64,000 nt of DNA from CANLBN01 sp050633525 (lineage in GTDB: Bacteria; Pseudomonadota; Gammaproteobacteria; Pseudomonadales; Cellvibrionaceae): the NCBI GenBank assembly GCA_050633525.1, contig JBOEGR010000026.1:52135-116134 (forward strand), given 5' to 3'. The position numbers and the translations under genes were made by a program. The notes under the pieces are model-generated. The model did no database searches, had not been told where the DNA came from, and saw only the letters and a list, made by a program, of their open reading frames with translations. Positions 43,489-53,317 of the stretch are shown here, piece after piece. Numbering within the stretch: position 1 is the stretch's first letter; every line of letters begins with the position of its first letter.

Positions 43489-44703
43489 ATGTTTAAACAA
43501 AAAACAACAGAACAGATTAAAGCAGCCACTCGTAAGACTGATTCTGGCTCGCATGCTTTTTATAATAACCCCAAGTACCGGGCAATCATTTATCAAACAG
43601 CCTTAATATTAGGTTTAGCCTATTTTTTCTTTACTATCATTAGTAACACTTTGGGTAACCTAGAAGCTGCGGGTATTAAAAGTGGTTTCGGTTTTTTAAA
43701 TAATGCCGCTGGCTATGACGTTTTAATGTCTCTGATCGACTTTGATTCTACGGATACCTATTTGCGTGTTTTCATTGTTGGTTTTCTTAACACTATTTTA
43801 GTCTCTGTATTGGGCATCTTCTTTGCGACGATATTAGGCTTTATTTTTGGTGTCATGTACTTCTCCAAAAACTGGTTGATTAAAAAATTCTCAGTTATCT
43901 ATGTTGAAACATTTCGTAATATCCCATTGTTATTGCAAATTTTATTTTGGTATTCGGCAGTACTAGCTGCTTTACCCGGCCCGCGCGATAGCTTGAGCCT
44001 TGGCGAAGCCGTTTTTCTTAACGTACGCGGCTTATTTATCCCTAAACTTGTTGGTGAGGGTGGTTCCATCATTGTTTACGCGGCTCTAATTATCGCTATT
44101 ATTGGTGTGTTTTTTCTGCGATCGTGGGCTAAAAAACGTCAAGATGCGACAGGCCAGCAATTTCCCGTTTTTAATGTCAGTCTAGGCATGATTGTAGGTT
44201 TGCCTTTCCTTGCGGCCTTAGTCACTGGTTTTCCTTTTGTGATTGATTATCCTGCTTTACAAGGTTTTGGTTTTCGTGGTGGTATAACCGTTATTCCTGA
44301 ATTGATGGCTTTAACGATTGCTTTATCTGTGTACACCGGTGCTTTTATTGCTGAAGCGGTACGTGCTGGTATTCAATCGGTGCCTCATGGCCAGACTGAA
44401 GCGGCTAGAAGTATTGGTTTAAGAGAAAAGAAAATCATGTCTTTAATTATCGTGCCGCAAGCGATGCGAGTTATTGTGCCTTTGCTCAATTCGGAATATC
44501 AGAGCCTAGTCAAAAACTCAACTTTAGCTGCAGCAATTGCCTACCCCGACTTGTTTAATGTTTTTGTGGGTACGGCACTAAATCAAACCGGACAAGCGAT
44601 TGAAACTATTTTTATGGCGATCGTGGTTTATTTCGCAGTGAATATGCTGATTTCATTTATTATGAATCGTTTTAATGGCAATGTAGAATTGGTGGGGCGC
44701 TAA
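43489..44703 (+). CDS. aapQ: General L-amino-acid ABC permease AapQ
   Basis: This 404-residue His/Glu/Gln-type permease has the long N-terminal region and extra central segment typical of AapQ. Motifs include ETFRNIPLLLQILFWY and the coupling loop GQTEAARSIGLREKKIMSLI followed by VPQAMRVIVPLLNSEY. It forms the channel with AapM. The stop is three bases before the aapM ATG. All expected segments are present. Confidence 0.93.
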   Translation: MFKQKTTEQIKAATRKTDSGSHAFYNNPKYRAIIYQTALILGLAYFFFTIISNTLGNLEAAGIKSGFGFLNNAAGYDVLMSLIDFDSTDTYLRVFIVGFLNTILVSVLGIFFATILGFIFGVMYFSKNWLIKKFSVIYVETFRNIPLLLQILFWYSAVLAALPGPRDSLSLGEAVFLNVRGLFIPKLVGEGGSIIVYAALIIAIIGVFFLRSWAKKRQDATGQQFPVFNVSLGMIVGLPFLAALVTGFPFVIDYPALQGFGFRGGITVIPELMALTIALSVYTGAFIAEAVRAGIQSVPHGQTEAARSIGLREKKIMSLIIVPQAMRVIVPLLNSEYQSLVKNSTLAAAIAYPDLFNVFVGTALNQTGQAIETIFMAIVVYFAVNMLISFIMNRFNGNVELVGR

Positions 44704-44706
44704 GAT

Positions 44707-45831
44707 ATGCAAAATTCATTTAAAACTGATCCCGTCAAATTTGAGCCAGCTGCGGCTCAGCCTGCACCGAGTTCGACGGTGGGTCCCCTTGCTTGGGCTA
44801 AGGAAAATTTGTTTTCTTCTATACCAAATGCAGTCGTTACTGTTTTAGTATTATTGGGTTTGATTAATGTTATTCCTGGTATTGTTGATTGGGCACTATT
44901 GTCTGCGACTTGGGCGGGTGCATCGCAAGATGCTTGTGTAGGCGATGGCGCGTGCTGGGTTTTTATTCGTGCTTGGTCACAACAATTCTTTTATGGTAGC
45001 TATCCTGATGGCCAGCTGTGGCGAGTTAATCTTTCATTAATCTTATTGTTCATAGTGATTGTATTATCGTTCACTCTGCCAGCAAACCTTAGGTTGAAGG
45101 TCAGTGTTCCGCTTTTTTTGGCTTTACCTTTTGTTTGTATCGCTATCCTTGATGGCCGCTTGGTGGGCCTAGAGTTTGTTGATACGGATTTTTGGGGTGG
45201 TTTCTCACTGAATGTTTTGATGGCTGCAGCAGCCATTATTGTAGCGTTTCCTTTTAGCTTTTTATGGGCACTGGGTCGACGTTCTGATATGCCGCTAGCC
45301 CGATCAATTAGTGTTGTTTTTATTGAGTTCTTTCGTGGTGTGCCAGTATTAGCTTTGTTCTTTATGGGTTCAGTGATGTTGCCGCTATTTTTTGCTGAAG
45401 GAACTAATGTAGATAAGTTGGTGCGTGTTTGGATCGTATTGATCTTCTTTATGTCGGGTTATATGGCAGAAGTATTTCGTGGTGGTTTTCAAGCGATTCC
45501 TAGTGGTCAATATGAGGCCGCTGATTCTATCGGTTTAGGCTACTGGCAAAAAACACTACTCATTATCTTGCCGCAAGTGATTAAAGTATCCATGCCGAAT
45601 ATTTTGGCCACTTTCGTCATGTTGTTTAAAAATACAGTGTTCCTATTGATTATTGGTATTCCCGAGGTGCTTCAAACATTGTTAACCGCGCTGAGCAATT
45701 CTAATTGGCTAGGCGGTCATGCAGTGGAAGGTTATGTGTTTGTGGGTACTATATTTTGGATTTGCTGTTTTGGCATGTCGATGTTAGCGAATAGTATCGA
45801 GAGAAAATTAGATACCAGCCATAGAAATTAA
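44707..45831 (+). CDS. aapM: General L-amino-acid ABC permease AapM
   Basis: This 374-residue permease has FIEFFRGVPVLALFFM and the coupling loop GQYEAADSIGLGYWQKTLLI followed by LPQVIKVSMPNI. It has a ~120-residue N-terminal region, as in other AapM proteins. It pairs with AapQ in the inner membrane. aapP follows after 48 bases and no terminator is seen between them. Confidence 0.93.
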   Translation: MQNSFKTDPVKFEPAAAQPAPSSTVGPLAWAKENLFSSIPNAVVTVLVLLGLINVIPGIVDWALLSATWAGASQDACVGDGACWVFIRAWSQQFFYGSYPDGQLWRVNLSLILLFIVIVLSFTLPANLRLKVSVPLFLALPFVCIAILDGRLVGLEFVDTDFWGGFSLNVLMAAAAIIVAFPFSFLWALGRRSDMPLARSISVVFIEFFRGVPVLALFFMGSVMLPLFFAEGTNVDKLVRVWIVLIFFMSGYMAEVFRGGFQAIPSGQYEAADSIGLGYWQKTLLIILPQVIKVSMPNILATFVMLFKNTVFLLIIGIPEVLQTLLTALSNSNWLGGHAVEGYVFVGTIFWICCFGMSMLANSIERKLDTSHRN

Positions 45832-45879
45832 AAACAGTTAATAAAAATTAGAGATATTGGATAAGGTTAAAGGTTGACT

Positions 45880-46647
45880 ATGAGTACACAATCAAATGTA
45901 GCAGACAGTGGTGAAGATACCATCATTATCAAAGACTTGAATAAATGGTATGGTGACTTTCATGTATTAAAAAACATTAACCTGACGGTTAAAAAAGGCG
46001 AGAAAATAGTCATTTGTGGCCCTTCTGGTTCAGGTAAATCGACAACTATTCGTTGTATTAATCGCCTTGAAGAGTTTCAGCAGGGTTCGCTTATTGTGAA
46101 TGGCGTTGAAATGATTGACGATGTAAAAAACATTGAAACGATTCGGCGTGATGTTGGTATGGTGTTCCAGCATTTTAATTTGTTTCCCCATTTAACAATC
46201 CTAGAGAACCTTACCTTGGGGCCTATTTGGGTTCAGAAAAAACCCAAAGCTGAGGCCGAAGCCATTGCTATGAAGTATCTTGAGCGGGTTAAAATTCCTG
46301 AGCAGGCAGATAAATTTCCAGGTCAGCTATCGGGTGGCCAGCAACAACGTGTAGCTATTGCAAGGTCTTTATGTATGTCTCCCGGTATTATGTTGTTTGA
46401 TGAGCCTACTTCTGCCCTTGACCCCGAAATGATTAAAGAAGTGTTGGATGTGATGGTTGAACTAGCGGATGAGGGTATGACCATGCTCTGTGTGACTCAC
46501 GAAATGGGCTTTGCCAAAAAAGTAGCCGATAGGGTGATCTTTATGGATGCGGGTGAGATTGTTGAAGAAAATGCTCCGGAAGAACTTTTTAATAATCCAC
46601 AAACCGATCGTCTACAGTTATTCTTAAGTCAGATTCTTGATCACTGA
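45880..46647 (+). CDS. aapP: General L-amino-acid ABC ATPase AapP
   Basis: This polar-amino-acid ATPase of 255 residues has Walker A GPSGSGKSTT, signature LSGGQQQRVA and Walker B IMLFDEPTSALDPEM, ending in the usual FLSQIL. An upstream TTG would add two residues, but ATG 45880 has AAAGG before it. It energises AapQM. A long hairpin follows the gene. Confidence 0.94.
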   Translation: MSTQSNVADSGEDTIIIKDLNKWYGDFHVLKNINLTVKKGEKIVICGPSGSGKSTTIRCINRLEEFQQGSLIVNGVEMIDDVKNIETIRRDVGMVFQHFNLFPHLTILENLTLGPIWVQKKPKAEAEAIAMKYLERVKIPEQADKFPGQLSGGQQQRVAIARSLCMSPGIMLFDEPTSALDPEMIKEVLDVMVELADEGMTMLCVTHEMGFAKKVADRVIFMDAGEIVEENAPEELFNNPQTDRLQLFLSQILDH

Positions 46648-46685
46648 GTATTAATATCTCAGCATTCTTTATTTGTCGGTAGTGG

Positions 46686-46723
46686 TTGTCGGCAGTGTAA
46701 ATAAACATTTATACTGCCGACAA
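46686..46723 (+). terminator. Long hairpin after aapP
   Basis: TTGTCGGCAGT and ACTGCCGACAA pair perfectly, and most of the intervening bases (TAAAT/ATTTA) extend the stem. The T-run is weak, so termination may be partial. It probably closes the aap operon. Confidence 0.6.
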
Positions 46724-46746
46724 ATCAATGAGTACCTTTTATATCA

Positions 46747-47409
46747 ATGAGCTTTACTCCCGCCAAGACCATCGAGTCTTCACAAAAAACACGTCATAAA
46801 GATTTAGATCTTATTGTTAAAAAGCATTTTGAACACCCTTACAAAAAACCTATCGCTAATCACACTATAGAAGCCTTTAATGAATTTGAAGAGCGTTGGT
46901 TAGCCTTGGAGCGACCCGAGCTTATTCTCGATAGTGCTTGTGGTACAGGCATGAGTACACGCTTATTATCTGAAATATACACTAATGATTTAGTGGTAGG
47001 TTTGGATCAATCGCAGAAGCGTTTGGATCATTCGGATAATCGAGATTTGAAGGGCAATTGTTTGTTGTTGCGTTGTGATTGTACCGATTTTTGGCGTTTA
47101 TTAGATAAAAAGGATATAAAGCTTAAAAAGCATTATTTGCTTTATCCCAATCCATACCCCAAGCCTCAACACTTAAAGCGACGTTGGCATGGTCATCCTG
47201 CTTTTTTTAACCTAATTAATATTAGCTCTAAAATAGAATTGCGAACGAATTGGAAAATTTATGCCGAGGAGTTTTTAAATGCCTTGCAGATCTCCGGTGT
47301 GTCTGGAGCAATAGATGATTGTAGCAATGAGCTAACGATGACAGCATTTGAGCGCAAATATAAAAAAAGCGGCCATGACCTATGGCGAGTCATATTTTCT
47401 CAACCCTAA
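46747..47409 (+). CDS. TrmB-like SAM-dependent methyltransferase
   Basis: This 220-residue protein has a SAM-binding LDSACGTGMSTRLL (about residues 60-73) and LYPNPYPKPQHLKRRWHGHPAF. The latter parallels the TrmB active-site segment with PNPWPK and the KRR-H pattern. TrmB makes m7G46 in tRNA. This copy is somewhat diverged and could be a paralogue with another RNA target; whether a second trmB exists elsewhere cannot be seen here. It has a poor ribosome-binding site and abuts the convergent XRE regulator with no gap. Confidence 0.75.
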   Translation: MSFTPAKTIESSQKTRHKDLDLIVKKHFEHPYKKPIANHTIEAFNEFEERWLALERPELILDSACGTGMSTRLLSEIYTNDLVVGLDQSQKRLDHSDNRDLKGNCLLLRCDCTDFWRLLDKKDIKLKKHYLLYPNPYPKPQHLKRRWHGHPAFFNLINISSKIELRTNWKIYAEEFLNALQISGVSGAIDDCSNELTMTAFERKYKKSGHDLWRVIFSQP

Positions 47410-48222
47410 TTACATCTTTGCTTTAAAGTGTAATTGAACACCTTTGCTTTCGTTGTTAATTAAATCGATGATGTCGCTTTTAATTTCAGTATCGCTTTCT
47501 TCATAAAGCCGGCAGTTTCTTAAAGCGCTAATAACGTTAATCGATTTTCCTATGTATTCTAATACGACTCGTGTGCAGCAGGGTACTCGTTCACTATTTG
47601 ATGATACGCCTAGCCTTAATCCAGTTAGAAACCTAACTTTATTGTTGAATGAGGGATATAGAATGGTCTGAGTAATTTCATTCCCTGCTAGGGACTCAAA
47701 ATCATTCATAAATATCCGATCGCTTAAGAAGTGTGTTATCCCATAATACTTTGAGTGAAATATGGCCTTTTTCCTTTCTGTGACCAATCTTTCTGTTCGT
47801 TGATAATAAATTTTATTGTTTTTTTGTTCCATGCAAATCAATGTTCTTAATATTTTTCTAGGGTAGGACATTGAGTAATAGTATTCGTAGTAATAGCCGC
47901 AGTATTTTTGAGCGTCGGGACTGTTGTGTCGATTGAGCTCTGAAATGTAACTCGTATCAATGGTGCTTGCTGTAGGTAGGTTTTCATCTATCCCTGACGG
48001 TTGGACTAGTTTTTCAAATTTTTCATGAGGGCTGTAAATATCATGCTCCGATACGCCGAAAAAGTTACAGATATGTCGAAGAGTATTGGGCGTTGGTCGA
48101 CTACGTCCATTAAGATAGCGATTGAATTGAGATCGATTGAACTCTAGTCGACGGCATACATCGGCTATTGAACGATAATAGCTACATAATAGCCTGAGGT
48201 TTAAGCAGAAATCTTTTTGCAT
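47410..48222 (-). CDS. XRE-type helix-turn-helix regulator with unrecognised C-terminal domain
   Basis: This 270-residue protein has an XRE/Cro helix-turn-helix in residues ~12-65 (SIADVCRRLEFNRSQFNRYL, then RPTPNTLRHICNFFGVSE). The ~200 residues after it, rich in Tyr, Asn and Arg, I do not recognise; they may bind a ligand. The gene is divergent from the porin across a 565-base A/T-rich gap. Its stop abuts that of the methyltransferase. No operator was identified. Confidence 0.75.
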   Translation of the reverse strand: MQKDFCLNLRLLCSYYRSIADVCRRLEFNRSQFNRYLNGRSRPTPNTLRHICNFFGVSEHDIYSPHEKFEKLVQPSGIDENLPTASTIDTSYISELNRHNSPDAQKYCGYYYEYYYSMSYPRKILRTLICMEQKNNKIYYQRTERLVTERKKAIFHSKYYGITHFLSDRIFMNDFESLAGNEITQTILYPSFNNKVRFLTGLRLGVSSNSERVPCCTRVVLEYIGKSINVISALRNCRLYEESDTEIKSDIIDLINNESKGVQLHFKAKM

Positions 48223-48787
48223 GGCACAGCAGAGAGGTTACATTTTATTCTGGTTTTTAAGCAGTATACAGTCTTGTAAAATATTATCGATATTTTTTTA
48301 ATCTGGTTTTTTTAAATTTCTCATTTTAAATTATTTTTAATAAGATATGAATTAAGTTATATTTTATAACATTTGTTTTAATAGTTTTTTATTTTGAGTG
48401 ATGCTGTTTTCTGTGATTAACAATATAACCTGATTTCATAATAATTAATAACGTTATGCGGAAAACAATTAATGCTATGCGTAGGTTTTAATTTGGTTAT
48501 TGAAATCTTACGTTTTATGTTTTTTTGAATATGATTATGTTAAAATGTTATCGTATTTTTTCATTAATTTAATTTCAATATTTTTTATATAACTTATTTT
48601 TGGATGATTGGGCTTGAGAAGTAGCGCCAACTAGAATCATTTGTTATGCTGATTTAGCATTTGCTAGTCAAGTTTTGATGCAGCTAGCGTAATGTTCAAT
48701 GATGTAACCCCTTTATAGAATAGATTTGCTTGCAGATATTTAAAGTAAGCATAAACAATAATTTTAAAATCTATTGGGGTGTATCAT
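48223..48787. other. Very A/T-rich divergent region between regulator and porin
   Basis: I see no gene here. The half next to the regulator is extremely A/T-rich. A possible -10 element TAGAAT stands at 48716-48721, about 67 bases before the porin ATG, with no good -35. No sigma-54 or NtrC match was found. Confidence 0.45.
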
Positions 48788-49729
48788 ATGAAAAAAACAT
48801 TACTTGCTATTGCTTTGGCAACTGCGTCTACAACACTTTATGCAGCCGATGCAAAAGTTTCATTCTCTGGTCATGTTAATTACTTATTTGGTGATTTAGA
48901 AGATTTTACTGGAAACGAAGACACTACTGTAGATGGCAATGGCGCAAGTGGTTCACGTGTACGTTTCGTATCTAGTGTTAAACACGGTGAAATTACTTAC
49001 GGTGCTCGCCAAGAATTTTCTGTTGGTTCCGGTAATGGTTCCAATGTGGGTGTCCGTGTTAATCAATTCACATTGAATGGCGGTTTTGGTCAGTTATCAT
49101 TGGGCACAGGATGGGAAGCGGGCGATGATGCGGCTGAGCAAGACTTATCGGGTACCTATTTGTTAACAGGTTCTGGCTATGATGCTTGGGGTCTAGGTTT
49201 TGGTAAGATTGACGGCAGCCGTGATGAGCGTTTGCGTTATGACTCTCCTAAATTTGGTGGTGTAGTTAAATTTGCAGTCGACTATGATGACAGTGAAGAT
49301 ATTAGCGTTGCTGTCTTCGCTGGTGGTTCAAACTGGAAAGTCGCAGGTTATATTGAGCAAAGAGATGATGATGATTCTGATGAAGCAGGTGTTTCCGCTT
49401 CATTTAACCTTGGCGGTTTTGTTTTAACCGGTCAACTCGGTGAAAGAGACGAAACTGCTTCTGGTGCCGACGATAATAGAAGTTATGCTGGTGTTATATT
49501 AGGTTATAACAAAGGTAAGTATTCTGTTGCGGTTGATTTTGCAAATTATGAAGTCAACGATGGCGACACGACTGATAGAGATACTGCTGGTTTGAGTTTT
49601 GTTTATCGCCCAGGAAAGGGTGTTGAGCTATATGCAGGGCTACGCAGCGCCGATGATAATGTCGGTACCTTTGTTAATGGTGAAGATTCTGGCGAGGCTC
49701 TATTAGTTGGTGCTCGTGTTAAGTTCTAA
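48788..49729 (+). CDS. Outer-membrane porin, general Gram-negative type
   Basis: This 313-residue protein has a signal peptide (MKKTLLAIALATAS ... LYAAD). Alternating beta strands follow, with FTLNGGFGQLSLGTGWEAGDD and DERLRYDSPKFGGVVKFAVDYDD, typical of trimeric porins. It ends in the outer-membrane sorting signal VGARVKF with a terminal Phe. The loops are acidic, common in marine porins. The frame starts nine bases earlier at GTG 48779, but ATG 48788 begins the signal peptide. The regulator divergent from it is a candidate controller. Confidence 0.88.
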   Translation: MKKTLLAIALATASTTLYAADAKVSFSGHVNYLFGDLEDFTGNEDTTVDGNGASGSRVRFVSSVKHGEITYGARQEFSVGSGNGSNVGVRVNQFTLNGGFGQLSLGTGWEAGDDAAEQDLSGTYLLTGSGYDAWGLGFGKIDGSRDERLRYDSPKFGGVVKFAVDYDDSEDISVAVFAGGSNWKVAGYIEQRDDDDSDEAGVSASFNLGGFVLTGQLGERDETASGADDNRSYAGVILGYNKGKYSVAVDFANYEVNDGDTTDRDTAGLSFVYRPGKGVELYAGLRSADDNVGTFVNGEDSGEALLVGARVKF

Positions 49730-49822
49730 TGTTTATGTAGTTAGGTAAAGAGTTGCCGCAGGGAAGTGGTAACGCCTGAATACATCGGCATCAATTTTTT
49801 AGCTTACTGTTGAAGAGTTTCT

Positions 49823-50227
49823 ATGATGTATTTTAATAAGTTTTTGATTGTTATATCTTTTTTTGTTTTTTTGGTCAGTTGTACTACCGCCCCCCATGAA
49901 GATGGTACAAGGATAGACGAGCCCAAAGGTCCCGGCATTTTAACCGGAGATAAAGGTGAGTTTTCTTTTACTGACTTATTTAATCAAGATAAAAACGCTG
50001 TTGAAGAAAAAAAAGTGGCTCGTTCTCAGACATCACAAGATAGGCCCCTGCAGCATCAAAAACAGTATCAAGAAGAGCAGGCCGTTAATAGTAGCGGTTC
50101 AGCTCAGCAGCCCAGTTTTGAAGAATACAAAGCTTGGCAGCGTGCGGTGGAACCCGGTACACAAAGTTATGAAGAGTACAAGGAATGGCGTCAATACCAA
50201 GAGTACCTTCGCGCGCAATCCAAATGA
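49823..50227 (+). CDS. Small putative lipoprotein with EEYKxW repeats
   Basis: This 134-residue protein has a lipobox FLVSC (Cys about residue 20) after a hydrophobic stretch, so it is predicted to be lipidated. The middle is polar and Gln/Glu-rich. The C-terminus has two related motifs, SFEEYKAWQ and SYEEYKEWRQYQEYL, 20 residues apart. I do not recognise the family. It follows the porin on the same strand and converges on gcvP; a small hairpin lies in the gap. Confidence 0.7.
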   Translation: MMYFNKFLIVISFFVFLVSCTTAPHEDGTRIDEPKGPGILTGDKGEFSFTDLFNQDKNAVEEKKVARSQTSQDRPLQHQKQYQEEQAVNSSGSAQQPSFEEYKAWQRAVEPGTQSYEEYKEWRQYQEYLRAQSK

Positions 50228-50240
50228 TGATTGCTTGGTC

Positions 50241-50261
50241 ACGCACTGATTTCTAGTGCGT
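50241..50261. terminator. Hairpin between lipoprotein gene and gcvP
   Basis: ACGCACT and AGTGCGT pair perfectly with a seven-base loop, 14 bases after the lipoprotein stop; a T-run (CTTTTT) follows 15 bases later. It is a weak terminator candidate. Confidence 0.45.
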
Positions 50262-50362
50262 AACTATAGTTCTCCTTTTTATACTAAAAAAAGCCCCCTA
50301 GCTCCACTCTATTGGCTTGTTAATCCAAGCCTTTTTTATGTCCCCTCTTTTATGGCTCTTAC

Positions 50363-53257
50363 TTACACCTTTTGAAGTAAGGCATTCGCTTTATTTGGAA
50401 TGCTATTATCGTCTTGCCTCGTTAATGATTTTTGTGAATAGCTTTCTATGCTGGGACATGAACAAATCAGATTCTTATCCCCATGAACGTTATCTATTCG
50501 GCCCACAGGTGGCCAGTATTTACTGTCAGTACCACTAGATTCGTCTGGAAAGATAGCTTGTTTCTTTGAATAGGCTAAGGTGGAATCATCGTACAGTAGT
50601 GATTCGATAGTATGGGGAGCATTGACCAAAGGGTTGTTGTCAGCAGGTAGTTCACCATTAATAATCTGTACACACTCATCGTGGATAATTAACATCGCTC
50701 GACAAAAACGTTCTATTTCGTTCAGGCTTTCACTTTCCGTGGGTTCAATCATTAAGGTTCCAGCAACGGGAAAGCTCATAGTGGGAGCATGAAAGCCAAA
50801 GTCGATTAAGCGTTTTGCAATGTCATCGACGCTAATCCCATATTCTTTCATTGGTCTTAGATCAATAATGCATTCATGTGCGATGAGGTCATTGTTACCT
50901 GTATATAAAATAGGAAATGCATTCTTTAAGCGGTGAGCAATATAGTTGGCATTGAGAATAGCCGTTTGAGTGGCTAAGCGTAGACCTTTAGCTCCCATCA
51001 TGCGCATATACATCCATGAAATAGGAAGAATGGAAGCACTGCCAAAAGGTGCTGCACTAATAACGGCGCCTTTGCGTTCAAGGTTAAGCTCATCTTTTGG
51101 TAGAAAGGGCGCTAAATGTTGCCCTACGCCAATCGGCCCAATGCCGGGCCCGCCGCCGCCATGAGGAATACAAAATGTTTTATGTAAGTTTAAATGTGAA
51201 ACATCGCCGCCAAATTTTCCCGGCTTGGCGGTGCCAACCAAGGCATTCATATTAGCCCCATCGATGTACACTTGCCCGCCACTGGCATGTACTAACTCAC
51301 AAATAGCCGTAATGTTTTCTTCAAAAACACCATGGGTAGAAGGGTAGGTAATCATAATGGCGGCAATGCGGTTCGGGTGCTCCGCTATTTTTTCTTTGAT
51401 ATCTTCAATATCCACATTGCCTTTTTGATCGCACTTGGTGACGACGACTTTCATGTTTGCCATTTGGGCGCTAGCGGGGTTTGTCCCGTGAGCGGAGCTG
51501 GGGATTAAGCAAATATCGCGTTGATCATCCCCTTTTGACTCGTGATAAGCCTTGATCGCTAGCAAACCGGCATACTCACCTTGTGAGCCAGAGTTAGGTT
51601 GTAAAGAGACGGCATCATAGCCTGTTGCTGCACACAACATTTGTTCTAGCTGTGCGATCATTTTTTGATAGCCGAGTGTTTGCTGTTGTGGTGTGAATGG
51701 ATGTAAATTCGCAAATTCTGGCCAAGTAACGGGTGCCATCTCGCTGGCCGCATTAAGCTTCATCGTGCATGAGCCTAGAGGAATCATCGAGCGATCGAGG
51801 GCAATATCTTTATCAGAAAGCTTACGTAGGTAACGCATCATTTCCGTTTCGGAGTGATATTGGTTAAAGACGGTTTGAGTTAAAAAAGTATCTTGGCGTA
51901 AAAATTGTGCGGGCAATTGATGGGTGTTGATATCAAGTGATTCAGTTTTAATATTAAACCAACTAAGAATATTTTTAATATCTTCAATAGAGCTGGTTTC
52001 GTCTAATGATATCGTGATATGCAATCCACGTTGATTAATATTGTAGCCATCAGAGACCGATTTTTTGATTAAATCATCAGGGTTATCGGTAACAATATGT
52101 AAGGTATCAAAATAATTTTTGTTAAGAATAGTGATATTGTTTTCTTTCAGTTTACTAGCCAAGCTTGCTGTTAGGCCATGTACTCTACGCGCTATTTTAG
52201 TCAAGCCTTCTGGACCATGATAACAAGCATAAAAAGTTGCCATCATCGCGAGTAATGCCTGTGCTGTACAAATATTCGAAGTGGCTTTTTCTCGGCGTAT
52301 GTGTTGTTCTCGAGTTTGTAATGCTAAGCGATAAGCGGGCTTACCTAAAGCATCCACTGATTGTCCAACCAAGCGTCCGGGCATTGAGCGTTTATATTTG
52401 TCGGTAGTCGCAAAAAAGCCTGCATGAGGTCCGCCAAAACCCATTGGTACACCAAAACGCTGGCTGTTGCCGACGACAATATCTGCGCCGATTTCTGCCG
52501 GCGATTTTAGTAGGGTGAGTGCTAATAAATCTGCCGCCATGACCACCATTGCTTTGTTATCATGCGCATTTTTAACGCATTTTTCTAATGAAAATACATC
52601 ACCGTAGGTTGTAGGGTATTGAAGTAATATACCAAAAACATCACCCCAAGCATCTACCGTTTGTGTTTCATCAAACTCCATTAGCTGAATGTTAAGCGGC
52701 GCTGCGCGAGTTTCGAGAATAGCTTTGGTTTGCGGGTGACAAAACTTAGAAACTAAGAAAGTATTATTTTTACCGCGCTTGCTTCTGTGACTCAGAGTCA
52801 TTGCTTCGGCTGCAGCGGTTCCTTCATCTAGTAATGATGCATTGGCAATATCCATCCCAGTTAATTCGGTCACCATGGTTTGAAAATAAAATAAAACTTC
52901 CAAGCGACCTTGTGAAATCTCAGGCTGATACGGCGTGTATGCGGTATACCAAGCTGGGTTTTCGAGTACATTGCGTTTGATTACATTAGGGGTGTGGGTT
53001 CCATAATAGCCTTGTCCAATCAGCGATTTGAAAACCTTATTTTGTTTGGCAATTTCATATAATTCTTTTAGGGCATTTTCTTCGCTCTGCGGATGCAGCA
53101 GGTCGAGAGCTGTATTGTCGGCAATAGAAGGTGGGATAACGGCTTCGGTAAGCTCATCCAGACTTTTATAAGCTAATGCTTTTAGCATAAGGTCGATATC
53201 GGCTTGTCGTGGGCCTATATGACGTTCAAAGAAAGGGGTGTTGTTGGGGTCGCTCAT
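50363..53257 (-). CDS. gcvP: Glycine decarboxylase (P-protein), glycine cleavage system
   Basis: This 964-residue enzyme is the fused single-chain P-protein. The PLP-binding Lys693 lies in NLHKTFCIPHGGGGPG. The N-terminal half begins with FFERHIGPR and includes YTPYQPEISQGRLE. It decarboxylates glycine and passes aminomethyl to the lipoyl group of GcvH. It is the last gene of glyA-sda-gcvH-gcvT-gcvP, 60 bases after gcvT. Length and motifs are normal. Confidence 0.97.
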   Translation of the reverse strand: MSDPNNTPFFERHIGPRQADIDLMLKALAYKSLDELTEAVIPPSIADNTALDLLHPQSEENALKELYEIAKQNKVFKSLIGQGYYGTHTPNVIKRNVLENPAWYTAYTPYQPEISQGRLEVLFYFQTMVTELTGMDIANASLLDEGTAAAEAMTLSHRSKRGKNNTFLVSKFCHPQTKAILETRAAPLNIQLMEFDETQTVDAWGDVFGILLQYPTTYGDVFSLEKCVKNAHDNKAMVVMAADLLALTLLKSPAEIGADIVVGNSQRFGVPMGFGGPHAGFFATTDKYKRSMPGRLVGQSVDALGKPAYRLALQTREQHIRREKATSNICTAQALLAMMATFYACYHGPEGLTKIARRVHGLTASLASKLKENNITILNKNYFDTLHIVTDNPDDLIKKSVSDGYNINQRGLHITISLDETSSIEDIKNILSWFNIKTESLDINTHQLPAQFLRQDTFLTQTVFNQYHSETEMMRYLRKLSDKDIALDRSMIPLGSCTMKLNAASEMAPVTWPEFANLHPFTPQQQTLGYQKMIAQLEQMLCAATGYDAVSLQPNSGSQGEYAGLLAIKAYHESKGDDQRDICLIPSSAHGTNPASAQMANMKVVVTKCDQKGNVDIEDIKEKIAEHPNRIAAIMITYPSTHGVFEENITAICELVHASGGQVYIDGANMNALVGTAKPGKFGGDVSHLNLHKTFCIPHGGGGPGIGPIGVGQHLAPFLPKDELNLERKGAVISAAPFGSASILPISWMYMRMMGAKGLRLATQTAILNANYIAHRLKNAFPILYTGNNDLIAHECIIDLRPMKEYGISVDDIAKRLIDFGFHAPTMSFPVAGTLMIEPTESESLNEIERFCRAMLIIHDECVQIINGELPADNNPLVNAPHTIESLLYDDSTLAYSKKQAIFPDESSGTDSKYWPPVGRIDNVHGDKNLICSCPSIESYSQKSLTRQDDNSIPNKANALLQKV

Positions 53258-53317
53258 ACTGTATCTCTAATGTAAATGTCTTTAATATTCGTGTATTAAT
53301 ATAAACCTATGCAGTAA

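Noticed and set aside
50317..50538. 73-residue plus-strand open frame at the gcvP end
   Set aside because: Mostly antisense to gcvP; composition and lack of motifs suggest chance.
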